Assembly: GCA_014730275.1 (NCBI GenBank)
Contig: WJIL01000060.1
Span: 1-50,779, forward strand
From: Candidatus Lokiarchaeota archaeon
GTDB lineage: Archaea; Asgardarchaeota; Thorarchaeia; Thorarchaeales; Thorarchaeaceae
Length of the DNA stretch: 50,779 bases
Reading direction: 5' to 3'
Shown one piece after another: positions 34,668 through 42,797 of this stretch. The notes beneath the pieces were generated by a model. It saw only the letters and a program-made list of their open reading frames with translations, had not been told where the DNA came from and ran no database searches. The translations under genes were made by a program, and so were the position numbers. The stretch's first letter is position 1. Every line of letters starts with the position of its first letter.

Positions 34668-36029
34668 ATGGTTGATCATATTGCCATTATTGGTTGCGGT
34701 GCAGCTGGAGCAACTGCGGCCATGCAGGCCCGGAAAGAGAATCGCAAAATCCCAATTACGCTATTCAACAGAGAGCCTTACTCTCAATACTCAAGGTGCG
34801 GTTTACCATACACCATCTCAGGAAAAGTTCGAGAGTTTGAAGATCTTATCCTGATGAAGGAAGACAATTGGTCTGCTCTGAAAGTGGATGCGAAGCTTGG
34901 GACTGATGTTACTTCTGTTGATATGGAGTCCAAGACACTTGAATACAAGGGAGAAGACGAAGAAGGCTCCCTAGAGTTCAGCAAACTGATTCTAGCTACA
35001 GGAGCCGAGAATGTGGACCCGCCCATTGAGGGTTTGGACAAAGACAGGGTTTACGGATTGAGGACCATAGACGATGCCAAGCAACTCGTTAAGGAAGCTG
35101 ATAGGGCAGAAAAAGTGGTCGTTATTGGTGGAGGCCTGGTCGGGATGGAAACAGCTGAAGCTTTTCACGAAAGAGGTCTTGATGTGACTGTGGTGGAGTT
35201 CCTCCCGAATATCCTTCTTGCCATGGTTGACCCCGATATGGCAGAGATAGTGGAAGAACAGTGCAAGGAACATGGACTGAAGATTCTGTGTAATACCGCC
35301 GCCCAAGAGATTACCGGAACTGACGAACCAGAGACTGTAGTTGTGCAGGACAGAGAAACAGAAGAAACCTCCGAGATTGATGCCGATATTGTTGTAGTTG
35401 CTACAGGAGTTCGAGCAACCACTGATTTGGCAGAAGAACTCGGTGTAGAGATTGGACCAACTGGAGGTATCGTTGCGGACGATACAATGATGACCAGTCT
35501 CGAAAATGTCTATGCTTGCGGTGACTGTGTGGAACACAAGGACTTCATCACGGGTAATCCTATGGCCGGTGGTCTTGGTACTATCGCGGTTCGACAAGGT
35601 CGGGTAGCAGGCATCAATGCAGCCGGTGGAGATGCAAGTTTTCCAGGCATAGTCGGAGCAAAGGTAACCAAGCTATTTGGTATCGAGATAGCAAGTACCG
35701 GTCTTACAGAGCATATGGCTGATGAATTCGATGTGAACGTAAAGAAAGGATCCATCAAGGGGGAGACCAAACCACCTTACTATGTTGGTGGAAAAGACAT
35801 CAAGGTCAAGACCTACTACACGAAATCGGAAGGGAAGCTCGTAGGCGGTCAACTCGTTGGACCTGAAGATGCTGCGATGAGACTCAATGTGATAACCCTT
35901 GGTATCCAACAGGAAATCGATGCTGTGGAATTCTTCGATTTCGAGAATTGCTATGCTCCTGCAATATGCGATACCTGGGACCCCTTGGTCAAATCGGCTA
36001 GTGTTGCAAGGCGCAGACTGAGAATGTAA
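34668..36029 (+). CDS. CoA-disulfide reductase / NADH oxidase-type flavoprotein
   Basis: I chose ATG at 34668, with GGAGA seven bases upstream, giving 453 residues; a TTG two codons earlier is possible. The protein has the FAD motif HIAIIGCGAAGATAA, then the single active-site Cys44 in SRCGLPYTISG. A second nucleotide motif is VVVIGGGLVGMETAEAF, and the flavin-contact segment is NVYACGDCVE. The C-terminal dimer segment ENCYAPAICDTWDPL is typical. This is the single-cysteine branch that includes CoA-disulfide reductases, NADH oxidases and NAD(P)H sulfur reductases. In sulfur-using archaea such enzymes reduce CoA-polysulfide. It is preceded by a palindrome in a long gap. No rhodanese domain is fused. 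Confidence 0.88.
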   Translation: MVDHIAIIGCGAAGATAAMQARKENRKIPITLFNREPYSQYSRCGLPYTISGKVREFEDLILMKEDNWSALKVDAKLGTDVTSVDMESKTLEYKGEDEEGSLEFSKLILATGAENVDPPIEGLDKDRVYGLRTIDDAKQLVKEADRAEKVVVIGGGLVGMETAEAFHERGLDVTVVEFLPNILLAMVDPDMAEIVEEQCKEHGLKILCNTAAQEITGTDEPETVVVQDRETEETSEIDADIVVVATGVRATTDLAEELGVEIGPTGGIVADDTMMTSLENVYACGDCVEHKDFITGNPMAGGLGTIAVRQGRVAGINAAGGDASFPGIVGAKVTKLFGIEIASTGLTEHMADEFDVNVKKGSIKGETKPPYYVGGKDIKVKTYYTKSEGKLVGGQLVGPEDAAMRLNVITLGIQQEIDAVEFFDFENCYAPAICDTWDPLVKSASVARRRLRM

Positions 36030-36101
36030 CTGAAAGAGGGTTTGTGTGTAACATCAGGTAGGTGTGGGGGCTCCTGTTTCTGAATGAGAAGTGTCCCACA
36101 A

Positions 36102-36995
36102 TCAGTCAGGCATCACTTCTAATTCACTTATCTTCTCAGCTATCTTGTCCAAATCTTCAATTGCATCCTTTTTGTCACATTCTCGCCAAGTACGGATTCG
36201 AGGATCTAGACCCAGCTTATGGATAGGTCCATTTTCGGACAAGAGATATCGCACTGTCGCATGCGAGAGATCAGAGCCATGCGACTCACTAACGTACCTT
36301 CTCACCTTGTTTGTGAGATTCACTCGTCTTCCTCTTGCAGCTTCTTTCAGTACTCCTATGAGGTAGAGAGATATGTCTTTGAGAACTGGGAAATGCTCAC
36401 CATCCCAATCAAACCAACGATCATCGCTTAGTGTCCAAGCGTCATTCTCTCTCTCAAGTATATCCTGGTATTGTCCATAGAGTGGACGAAATACCACGAA
36501 TCCTGTGATTGCTGAAGCCGCTATAGCAAGAACCGAGAACAATGCATGTACTGAAAAAACCAAGTATGTGCTTACAATTCCTATCATTGCTAAGAGCGCA
36601 ATGGCTAGACCGTAGAAGAAATAGAGCAACACACCCAGCGGTCCCCAGTCAACACCGTAGATATGCCTTAGTGGAACAGTAGATCCAGGAGCTGATTCTT
36701 GCAGTTTCTCCTCCACCTTCAACAGGAATATGACACGTTTGACTGTCGCTTTGCGCAGATACTGGATTGTATAGAGCGTAATCGCAACAAAACAAAATGC
36801 GAATATCAGGATTGGCAGCCAAGCTATTGACGCGAGGGAGAACTCGATTTGCATGCTGGTTAGGAATACGTTGACGCTAAGAGTGACAATGGTTAAACAT
36901 AGAGCGGATACCTGCCACATACTTGACGTATAGCCGCGGATATCGTCCCAAGCCTGGCTCATCTGCTCGACCGTGATTCCGGGGTGCTCATTCAT
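36102..36995 (-). CDS. Four-pass membrane protein with soluble C-terminal domain
   Basis: The 297 residues begin with a short soluble part, then four membrane helices: two near residues 25-80 and two near 122-175. A loop between the pairs contains a short charged helix (KRVIFLLKVEEKLQES). A soluble C-terminal domain of about 120 residues follows, which is helical and charged. No known motif is seen. It faces the flavoprotein gene tail to tail, with 72 bp between the stop codons. The family is unknown to me; the helix pairs resemble small sensory or scaffold membrane proteins, which is weak inference. Confidence 0.6.
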   Translation of the reverse strand: MNEHPGITVEQMSQAWDDIRGYTSSMWQVSALCLTIVTLSVNVFLTSMQIEFSLASIAWLPILIFAFCFVAITLYTIQYLRKATVKRVIFLLKVEEKLQESAPGSTVPLRHIYGVDWGPLGVLLYFFYGLAIALLAMIGIVSTYLVFSVHALFSVLAIAASAITGFVVFRPLYGQYQDILERENDAWTLSDDRWFDWDGEHFPVLKDISLYLIGVLKEAARGRRVNLTNKVRRYVSESHGSDLSHATVRYLLSENGPIHKLGLDPRIRTWRECDKKDAIEDLDKIAEKISELEVMPD

Positions 36996-37221
36996 AGGTT
37001 GGCTTCCTGTGGTGGTCTGCTGTGTTTACGAGACAATCCTGGATAATAAGCGTTCTGAGCATTGGTTGCCTAGAAATTCTGGTTGAAGACTCACACACTA
37101 GGAACAACTAGTCTCAAGCATAGCCCCGCAATGCTCGAATCTATCTTCAAAAACCCACGGGTCAACTACGCAACCAAACCTCTTCACAGCTACCAGCAGC
37201 AGTCTGACCGTTCCTTGGTAT

Positions 37222-37740
37222 TTATTCTTCTGAGAATAGAAGCCTTGTGTTGTTAAGCGTATACTGAAACGAGCTGATTTGAACATCAGTTCCAGCGATA
37301 ACAACGACCCCTTTAACAGAGGTTCCCTGTTGAGCAGCCTGATATATGGCATTGGTAATTTCTTCCGCTACTTCCCATGAAGGTACCCCTACAGCTTCTA
37401 GTCCTGCTGTGAAGAACATCACAGTTGGAAACTGTTCTTCGGCAGCCTTCATAAGAGCTTCATCTGCTGTTCTGCGAATTGGTTGCCTACGATTCCGATC
37501 ACGTATACTGAGCGGCGGCCAGAAGATGGCTTCCTCTGCAGATTCATCTTGGATAGCAACTGACTTTCCGCTCATTTCCCCCTGTGGGGAGCGATTCAAG
37601 AATGGTCCAAAAAGGGGAATTTCTTTGCTCTTTACTGCTAAACCCGATTCGATATCTTCAGGTTCTGATAATCCAAGCGTAACAGCTATTGCATGGATTT
37701 TCCAGGTTTCCAACTGGTCATTGCTCCAGCGACTTGACAT
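37222..37740 (-). CDS. Divergent macrodomain-like protein
   Basis: Starting at ATG 37740 (MSSRWSNDQLETWKIHAIAV) gives 172 residues that overlap the macrodomain gene by 23 bp. The frame is open 13 codons further upstream. The C-terminal half, with EEQFPTVMFFTAGLEAVGVPSWEVAEEITNAI, lines up with the macrodomain segment SIAIPAIGAGVGGLNYDESTSAI, so it looks like a diverged relative of its neighbour. The N-terminal ligand loop (NAANS) is not evident, so ADP-ribose binding is doubtful. The overlap implies cotranslation and probably a joint function. An alternative is an unrelated alpha/beta protein. Confidence 0.55.
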   Translation of the reverse strand: MSSRWSNDQLETWKIHAIAVTLGLSEPEDIESGLAVKSKEIPLFGPFLNRSPQGEMSGKSVAIQDESAEEAIFWPPLSIRDRNRRQPIRRTADEALMKAAEEQFPTVMFFTAGLEAVGVPSWEVAEEITNAIYQAAQQGTSVKGVVVIAGTDVQISSFQYTLNNTRLLFSEE

Positions 37741-38245
37741 GTTTTTCAAAGACTTCTTTGGCATCATCCCCATAAGCAACTAGGATGATTTCCTCGAGTG
37801 ACTGCGAGCGGTCTTCAAACCTAGATACGCCCTCCAGTATTGCAGAAGTAGATTCATCATAGTTCAATCCCCCGACTCCTGCTCCTATGGCCGGAATGGC
37901 TATCGAAGTTACCCCTTTCTTGTCTGCAAGCTCTAGTCCTTGTTCAACTGAAGAAGCAACATTTTCTGCAGTTGCCTTCCCACTTGGTGGCATACCCGCG
38001 CAGTGCACAACGAATTTCGCCTTGAGTTTGCCACCACTTGTTATCACTGCTTGTCCCGGATTTATGGGGCCTTTTACCATGGCTTCTTCTTCTATTATCG
38101 TTCCGCCTTTGCTTTTGATGGCACCGGCAACTCCTGCTCCCATCCATAAATGGGAGTTTGCAGCGTTGACAATCGCATCGGTTTCGGACTCACTAATGTC
38201 TCCCTTCACTACAGTTATCTCGAGCGAGCCTAGTCTTCTCTTCAA
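37718..38245 (-). CDS. Macrodomain protein (ADP-ribose binding or hydrolase)
   Basis: This single 175-residue macrodomain has the adenine- and ribose-contact segment GDISESETDAIVNAANS, the phosphate loop GAGVAGAIKSKGG, and the second loop IPAIGAGVGGLNYDES. Macrodomains bind ADP-ribose and many remove it from proteins, nucleic acids or O-acetyl-ADP-ribose. It has no signal peptide. It overlaps the divergent macrodomain-like gene downstream and lies about 2 kb from a Nudix hydrolase that could cut free ADP-ribose. The linked pathway is inference. Confidence 0.9.
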   Translation of the reverse strand: MKRRLGSLEITVVKGDISESETDAIVNAANSHLWMGAGVAGAIKSKGGTIIEEEAMVKGPINPGQAVITSGGKLKAKFVVHCAGMPPSGKATAENVASSVEQGLELADKKGVTSIAIPAIGAGVGGLNYDESTSAILEGVSRFEDRSQSLEEIILVAYGDDAKEVFEKHVKSLEQ

Positions 38246-38368
38246 GTGTGTAACCTCAACAATAGCGGATATACATGGGTGTGATTGTGTAAAAGGTTAT
38301 GGAAATCATACTGCTCCTCACGCCAGTGGAGTTTCTGTGCCTTTTGCCTGAATTCTACAAACAGACGC

Positions 38369-38378
38369 TGTTAAATAC
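38369..38378 (+). promoter_or_regulatory. TATA-like box, leaderless start of the deaminase gene
   Basis: TGTTAAATAC is centred about 27 bp upstream of the ATG at 38400, and no ribosome-binding site at usual spacing is present. This is the arrangement expected for a leaderless archaeal transcript that begins at or next to the start codon. Confidence 0.45.
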
Positions 38379-38399
38379 AGGAAGGCGACAGAAACCTTC

Positions 38400-38807
38400 A
38401 TGGTAACTAACTCACAGCTCATCAAAGAAGCAGCTTCTGTTATCAGTACGAAGCAGGTTGGGGAGTTCACGATTGGGAACGTCGGAAGTGCACTGATTAC
38501 TGCAAAAGGGTCCATCTACAGGGGTGTTTGCATCGACACAAGCTCAAGCATGGGATTCTGTGCTGAGCATAACGCCATCGGATCTATGATTACTGCAGGC
38601 GAATACCGTATCGCGAAAATTGTTGCAGTTTACCAGGATGAGCAGGGTGGAGTGTACATTCTTTCTCCATGTGGCCGCTGTCGAGAATTCATGTATCAAA
38701 TCGACAAAGAAAATCTCGAAACCCAAGTTGTTCTCGATGCGGAGTCTGTAGTCCCACTGAGAGAATTATTACCATATCATGACTGGTACAAGAAAATCGA
38801 ACCATGA
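38400..38807 (+). CDS. Cytidine-deaminase-like zinc enzyme
   Basis: The 135 residues contain both zinc motifs of the cytidine deaminase fold: CAEHNAI (Cys54, catalytic Glu56) and PCGRCREF (Cys91, Cys94). The length fits tetrameric cytidine deaminases and the related blasticidin-S deaminase group. The usual role is conversion of cytidine or deoxycytidine to the uridine form in pyrimidine salvage. The N-terminal substrate motif F-x-V-G-A is only weakly kept (FTIGNVGSAL), so a different base or nucleoside is possible. It is divergent from the macrodomain gene. Confidence 0.85.
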   Translation: MVTNSQLIKEAASVISTKQVGEFTIGNVGSALITAKGSIYRGVCIDTSSSMGFCAEHNAIGSMITAGEYRIAKIVAVYQDEQGGVYILSPCGRCREFMYQIDKENLETQVVLDAESVVPLRELLPYHDWYKKIEP

Positions 38808-38877
38808 GCTGGGCAGGATAGTTCTATCTCAAGTAAAACGAGATACTGTTCTAGGGATATCAATGCCAATTGCTGAA

Positions 38878-38913
38878 CTAGCCTTTCATCCGAATCTTCA
38901 ATTCGTCAACTAG
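38878..38913 (-). pseudogene. Possible remnant of a TFB 3' end
   Basis: Reading the minus strand, a 12-residue piece TRLVDELKIRMKG-like ends in a stop at 38878. It matches the last residues of the adjacent TFB (ELVDELNIRMTP) at eight of nine core positions (LVDEL-x-IRM), with about 20 of 27 matching bases. The similarity stops upstream of it. It lies about 190 bp beyond the TFB stop and could be the stump of a deleted or moved third copy. The match is short, so chance cannot be excluded. Confidence 0.3.
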
Positions 38914-39104
38914 TCTGGTCCCGAATTTCGATTGTATCTACCAAGTTGGCCATGGACTGAAGACATGGTAACTTTCGACGTCCGGCTGCTTCGTATGAAG
39001 ACTATCCTATAGAATCAAGTCACAATGCTGGTGTACTGATATTGCATGAAAAATAAGAAAGGAATGGTCGCAGGGATGCTGCAACCAATCACTGTATTGT
39101 TATT

Positions 39105-40058
39105 CTATGGCGTCATTCTAATGTTCAGCTCATCAACGAGTTCCTTGTACCTATTCCGAACAGTCACTTCAGTCACGCCAGCAGCAGAGGCGATATCTCG
39201 TTGCGTTACACGGTTATCGGTGACGATTGAAGCGATGTAGATCGCTGCAGCCGCCAACCCTCGTGGGTCACGTCCTGTGATAAGCCGCTTCTTCTGTTGT
39301 GCTGCGTTAAGGATTTCGAGAACCTTCTCCTGCACATGTCCGGGTAAGTCAAGCTCGGTGATAAACCGCGGGACATAATTAGAGGGCGTGGATATGGGCA
39401 TCTTGAGTTTGAGTTTCCTAACCAATAGACGATAGTGCTTTCCGATTTTCTTCTTGCTGACACGTGAATGGTCCGAAATCTCCTCAAGCGACCGTGGTGC
39501 CTCTCTCAATCTACAGGCTGCGTAGATTGCAGCTCCAACCATGGCGTCGATAGACCTGCTCCTCACGAGCCGTTTCACGATAAGCTTCCTGTACAGGAGC
39601 GCCGCAAGCTCTTTGATGCTTTTCTTGAGACCAAGCTGTGAAGTTAGCCTATCAAGCTCGGTCATAGCCTGGGCAAGGTTTCGGTCCACTGAGCTGTGTA
39701 CTCTGGTCCGGATCTGCCATTTCCTGAGCCTGTAGATCTGCGCTCGTTTCTTGGCTGAGAACCGTTTTCCTGAGGAATCACGGTCGCGCCAGTCAATCAT
39801 CGTGCTGAGCCCTTTGTCGTGTATTGTGTAGTTCGTGGGAGCTCCAGCCCGTGCTCTGGCGTTCCGTTCTTCTGTAGTGAAAGCTCGCCAGTCCGGGCCC
39901 TTGTCAATTCTATGATCGCTGACTACAAGGCCGCATGTTGCGCAAATACGTTCACCTTTCTCTAAGTCCTGCACCACATCATGTCCTCCACACTCTGGAC
40001 AGGTGAATTCAGCTGACCTCTTTCTTCTCTCTTCTGCTGATTTGGTATTGGATGCCAT
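39105..40058 (-). CDS. tfb: Transcription initiation factor TFB (TFIIB-like), copy 1
   Basis: The 317 residues have an N-terminal zinc ribbon (FTCPECGGHDVV, then ICATCGLVV), a B-finger/linker (KGPDWRAFTTEERNARARAGAP) and two cyclin folds (about residues 100-210 and 215-312). The second fold ends with the DNA-reading helix-turn-helix VTQRDIASAAGVTEVTVRNRYKEL. TFB bridges TBP bound to the TATA box and RNA polymerase. It is a close paralogue of copy 2 about 2 kb away. Two TFB genes let many archaea change promoter choice with conditions. The start ATG directly follows AGGAG, an unusual zero spacing. Confidence 0.95.
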   Translation of the reverse strand: MASNTKSAEERRKRSAEFTCPECGGHDVVQDLEKGERICATCGLVVSDHRIDKGPDWRAFTTEERNARARAGAPTNYTIHDKGLSTMIDWRDRDSSGKRFSAKKRAQIYRLRKWQIRTRVHSSVDRNLAQAMTELDRLTSQLGLKKSIKELAALLYRKLIVKRLVRSRSIDAMVGAAIYAACRLREAPRSLEEISDHSRVSKKKIGKHYRLLVRKLKLKMPISTPSNYVPRFITELDLPGHVQEKVLEILNAAQQKKRLITGRDPRGLAAAAIYIASIVTDNRVTQRDIASAAGVTEVTVRNRYKELVDELNIRMTP

Positions 40059-40412
40059 CTCCTAATATCTCTCCATTGTCAGGTTTGTCTGGTATCCTAT
40101 CTCCAGATAGCTCTAACACAGTAGAAATCCAGTTAGCAGTGGCGCTAGTGTGTAGAACGGTTGGAGCAGACCCTCAGACTTTTACCGTTACACTTATATG
40201 CATGGAATCTACACTAATAAATCTTTCGATAAAAAGTGGTCATTTGGAAACTTACCTATAGTTTTCCGCTTCCTACACCACATAGTAAGAGAGTAAACCA
40301 ATTTAAGATTATCGCTGGTTTAACATCTGCTAGAAAGAATAAAAAACGGTTAATTTCATCCCCTCGGTTATTTTCCTTACCCTAAAATCTTTCTAGTAGT
40401 GGGCTTTACACC
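40059..40412. promoter_or_regulatory. Divergent promoter region between tfb and the Nudix gene
   Basis: This 354-bp AT-rich region has no gene. It holds two inverted repeats. TAAACCA (40294-40300) pairs with TGGTTTA (40316-40322). CTAGAAAGA (40330-40338) pairs with TCTTTCTAG (40388-40396). Inside the second pair are two direct copies of CGGTTA, 18 bp apart (40347 and 40365). TA-rich stretches near 40190-40225 may serve as the tfb promoter. Confidence 0.45.
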
Positions 40413-41009
40413 ATGAATATGGACCATCAATCCAGCCCCACATTTGAGGATCAGGTCGAGGAACTGAAGGCGAAATTCGGTAAGCCGCAGGTATTTACAT
40501 TTTCAGCCGATTTCCTGAATTTTGAGTGCGACCTCGTAAAACGAAGTGCTGCAAAAGGACGAAACCATGACATCACCTGTTTCATTCGAAAGGATGGTCA
40601 ATACGTGGTGATTCAGAAACACCAATATGCTCAGACCGGCATATATCGTGCTCCTTCTGGTGGGGCCTATCCCGATGAGGATTTGGAGGATGCTGCAGAA
40701 CGAGAGATGTATGAAGAGACCGGGCTCCAAGTAGATCTTAAGAAGTTCGTCATGGATGTCCGGCTCGAAGTCAGATGCCCGGATGAAACAATTCCTTGGC
40801 GTTCTTTGGTCTTCTTAGCAGAAGCCGTCAACGGCGATTTACATATCATTGACGATTATGAAATCTATAATGTGCGTCTTATGTCGAGGGAGGAAATGCT
40901 TGGATCTGTTGATGAGCTTATGGTGGAGAGCGGGTGGGGTGGGTTTGAATATCGCTCTTTCCTTACACGATCTTTCTTTGAGACCTTGGATGAACTGGAT
41001 GACGGTTGA
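40413..41009 (+). CDS. Nudix hydrolase
   Basis: The 198 residues contain a perfect Nudix box, G-x5-E-x7-R-E-x-x-E-E-x-G-L (GGAYPDEDLEDAAEREMYEE then TGL, about residues 85-107). ATG at 40413 and the in-frame ATG at 40419 are both possible. Residues before the box (ITCFIRKDGQYVVIQKHQYAQTG, read in parts) form the usual beta strands. Nudix enzymes cut nucleoside diphosphates linked to another group; ADP-ribose, NADH or damaged nucleotides are candidates. It lies between two TFB genes and about 2 kb from a macrodomain gene, which makes ADP-ribose a reasonable but unproved substrate. Confidence 0.9.
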   Translation: MNMDHQSSPTFEDQVEELKAKFGKPQVFTFSADFLNFECDLVKRSAAKGRNHDITCFIRKDGQYVVIQKHQYAQTGIYRAPSGGAYPDEDLEDAAEREMYEETGLQVDLKKFVMDVRLEVRCPDETIPWRSLVFLAEAVNGDLHIIDDYEIYNVRLMSREEMLGSVDELMVESGWGGFEYRSFLTRSFFETLDELDDG

Positions 41010-41020
41010 GCCATTTTTTG

Positions 41021-41968
41021 TTACGGGTTTAGAGTTATGTTGAGCTTATCTACGAGTTCCTTGTATCTATTTCGAACAGTGACTTCTGTTACTCCGGCCG
41101 CCGCCGCGATTTCTCGTTGGGTAGCTTTGTCGCCCACGATAATAGAAGCTATGTAAATTGCTGCAGCAGCCAAACCTCTGGGATCTTTTCCTGTTACAAG
41201 ACTGTGTTTTTTCTTCGCGGCTTCTAGAATTTCCATGACCTTCTCATGAACCGTGCCTGGGAGATTCAACTCGGCTATCAATCGCGGAACATAATTCATC
41301 GGGTCACTTATGGGCATACGCAAGTTAAGCTTCTCGACTAAGAGACGATAATGCCGTCCGATTTTCTTCCTACTGATTCGTGATTCTCTTGCAATTTCAT
41401 CCAGCGAGCGTGGAGCTTCTCTGAGTCTACACGCGGCATAGGCGGCAGCTGCTACCATGGCCTCAATGGACCTGCTTCTGATTAGTTTCTGTATAATTAG
41501 CTTCCTGTAAAGGACGGCGGCTAGTTCCTTTATACCACTGCTAAGCTTTAGCTGTGATGCAAGTCTATCAAGCTCGCTCATTGCTTGAGCTAGGTTTCGT
41601 TCTACGGAGCTGTGTACCCGTGTGCGAATCTGCCATCTTCGAAGCCTGTAAATTTCCGAGCGTCTCTTTGCTGAGAAGCCTTTCCCCTGCGCATCACGGT
41701 TTCTCCAGTCAATTAACGTGGAAAGACCCTTGTCATGCTTGGTATAATCAGCTGGTGCCCCTGCCCGTGCGCGGCTCTCTCTTTCTTCAGAAGTAAATGC
41801 TCGCCAATCAGGGCCTCTATCCATGTGATGCTCACTTATTACAAGGCCACAAGATGCGCAGATTTTTTCGCCTTTCTGGATGTCCTCTACCAGCTCATGC
41901 CCGCCGCACTCAGGACATGTGAACTCCTCTTCGGATTTCTTCTTGTCTTTTTTCTTACTTTGGCCCAT
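41021..41968 (-). CDS. tfb: Transcription initiation factor TFB (TFIIB-like), copy 2
   Basis: The frame is open back to 42040, but ATG at 41968 (MGQSKKKDKKKSEEEFTCPECGG) aligns with the start of copy 1 and gives 315 residues. The zinc ribbon (CPECGG, ICASCG), B-finger region DRGPDWRAFTSEERESRARAGAP and two cyclin folds are complete. The second fold ends ATQREIAAAAGVTEVTVRNRYKELVDKL. It differs from copy 1 mainly in the N-terminal 20 residues and scattered surface positions, so both are probably active. It ends 11 bp from the Nudix gene stop (convergent) and lies downstream of the feo operon on the same strand. Confidence 0.95.
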   Translation of the reverse strand: MGQSKKKDKKKSEEEFTCPECGGHELVEDIQKGEKICASCGLVISEHHMDRGPDWRAFTSEERESRARAGAPADYTKHDKGLSTLIDWRNRDAQGKGFSAKRRSEIYRLRRWQIRTRVHSSVERNLAQAMSELDRLASQLKLSSGIKELAAVLYRKLIIQKLIRSRSIEAMVAAAAYAACRLREAPRSLDEIARESRISRKKIGRHYRLLVEKLNLRMPISDPMNYVPRLIAELNLPGTVHEKVMEILEAAKKKHSLVTGKDPRGLAAAAIYIASIIVGDKATQREIAAAAGVTEVTVRNRYKELVDKLNITLNP

Positions 41969-42075
41969 TTGGATAGGCTCCCATTGTGCCTTGTATATTA
42001 TGTGATTGGTTTCTGATAAATCTGTAAGGAAGCTATCCACTAGTACCTCAATAAAAATCTACCACATTTGCTGAT

Positions 42076-42342
42076 CTAGGATTTGACGAAATGCTTTCCG
42101 CCTTCTGTGACATAGTATTCCTCGGTGACCAGCTTTTTCTGCTGACAACTCTCAGCCATAGGACATGTGGGACAAGTAACGTCCGGCTCACAATTGCATT
42201 CGCCAAATCTGAGGTATCCATTCTCCAAGAGGATACTAAGCATATCCTCCAGTGTGGACATCTGAACTCCCAGTTCCTTGGCAATCTCTTTTTTGTGAGC
42301 AACTTTCTCTTCAAGAATGAGACGCAATATACGTTTGAGCAA
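42076..42342 (-). CDS. FeoC-like winged-helix protein with cysteine cluster
   Basis: The 88 residues start with a TTG; GGAAGTGA upstream overlaps the end of the preceding gene. The N-terminal winged helix (ILRLILEEKVAHKKEIAKEL, then LEDMLSILLENGYLR) is followed by Cys49, 51, 57, 60 and 66 in GECNCEPDVTCPTCPMAESC. This matches FeoC-like regulators, in which a small HTH with four or more cysteines may bind an iron-sulfur cluster and sense iron or oxygen. It is the last gene of the feo operon, directly after the small membrane protein. Binding to DNA or to FeoB are both possible roles. Confidence 0.75.
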   Translation of the reverse strand: MLKRILRLILEEKVAHKKEIAKELGVQMSTLEDMLSILLENGYLRFGECNCEPDVTCPTCPMAESCQQKKLVTEEYYVTEGGKHFVKS

Positions 42343-42783
42343 CTATTTCACTTCCTTTGGCTTCTTCATAACCTGTTTCGAGAACGGATACATCGCAACA
42401 AGCAAAGGAACTACAGCTGGAAAAATCCAAATGGCCTGAGTGAAGTCAGAAGCGATTTGCCAGTTGGTCCAACCCTCAAGTGCAAGTAACCACCCTAGTG
42501 CATTTGAAAATAGAATAACGATTTGTAGTCCTGCAATTACCCCGGCCAGCAATATTCCGACCATGAGAAACGGGATGGCATCAGAAACTGATTTTCTCAA
42601 CTCCTTTGCACCTTCAATGAAAACGATGCCAACAATCAATATCATAATCCCTGTGAGCACATCCGCGGAGAAGGGGGCAACAGATACCACCCCAAAGAAG
42701 GTGAGTAGTGTGAGTATCCCCGAGACTGTGTAAACAACTGCTGAAATCAAACCCAGCAACATGAAAGTGGTTCTTTGTTCCAT
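42343..42783 (-). CDS. Small membrane protein in the feo operon
   Basis: ATG at 42783 (MEQRTTFMLLGLISAVVYTV) is preceded by GGAGTGAT and gives 146 residues; ATG at 42792 would be three residues longer. Four membrane helices are visible, and the end is charged (MKKPKEVK). No motif is recognised. It starts 14 bp after the feoB gate gene and abuts the FeoC-like gene, so it is probably a partner in ferrous iron uptake. I know of no standard Feo subunit of this shape, so its job is open. Confidence 0.65.
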   Translation of the reverse strand: MEQRTTFMLLGLISAVVYTVSGILTLLTFFGVVSVAPFSADVLTGIMILIVGIVFIEGAKELRKSVSDAIPFLMVGILLAGVIAGLQIVILFSNALGWLLALEGWTNWQIASDFTQAIWIFPAVVPLLVAMYPFSKQVMKKPKEVK

Positions 42784-42797
42784 GATTCTCATCACTC

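Noticed and set aside
37098-37352. An 84-codon minus-strand frame at the end of the macrodomain-like gene
   Set aside because: It overlaps the better-supported frame in another phase and shows no recognisable pattern.
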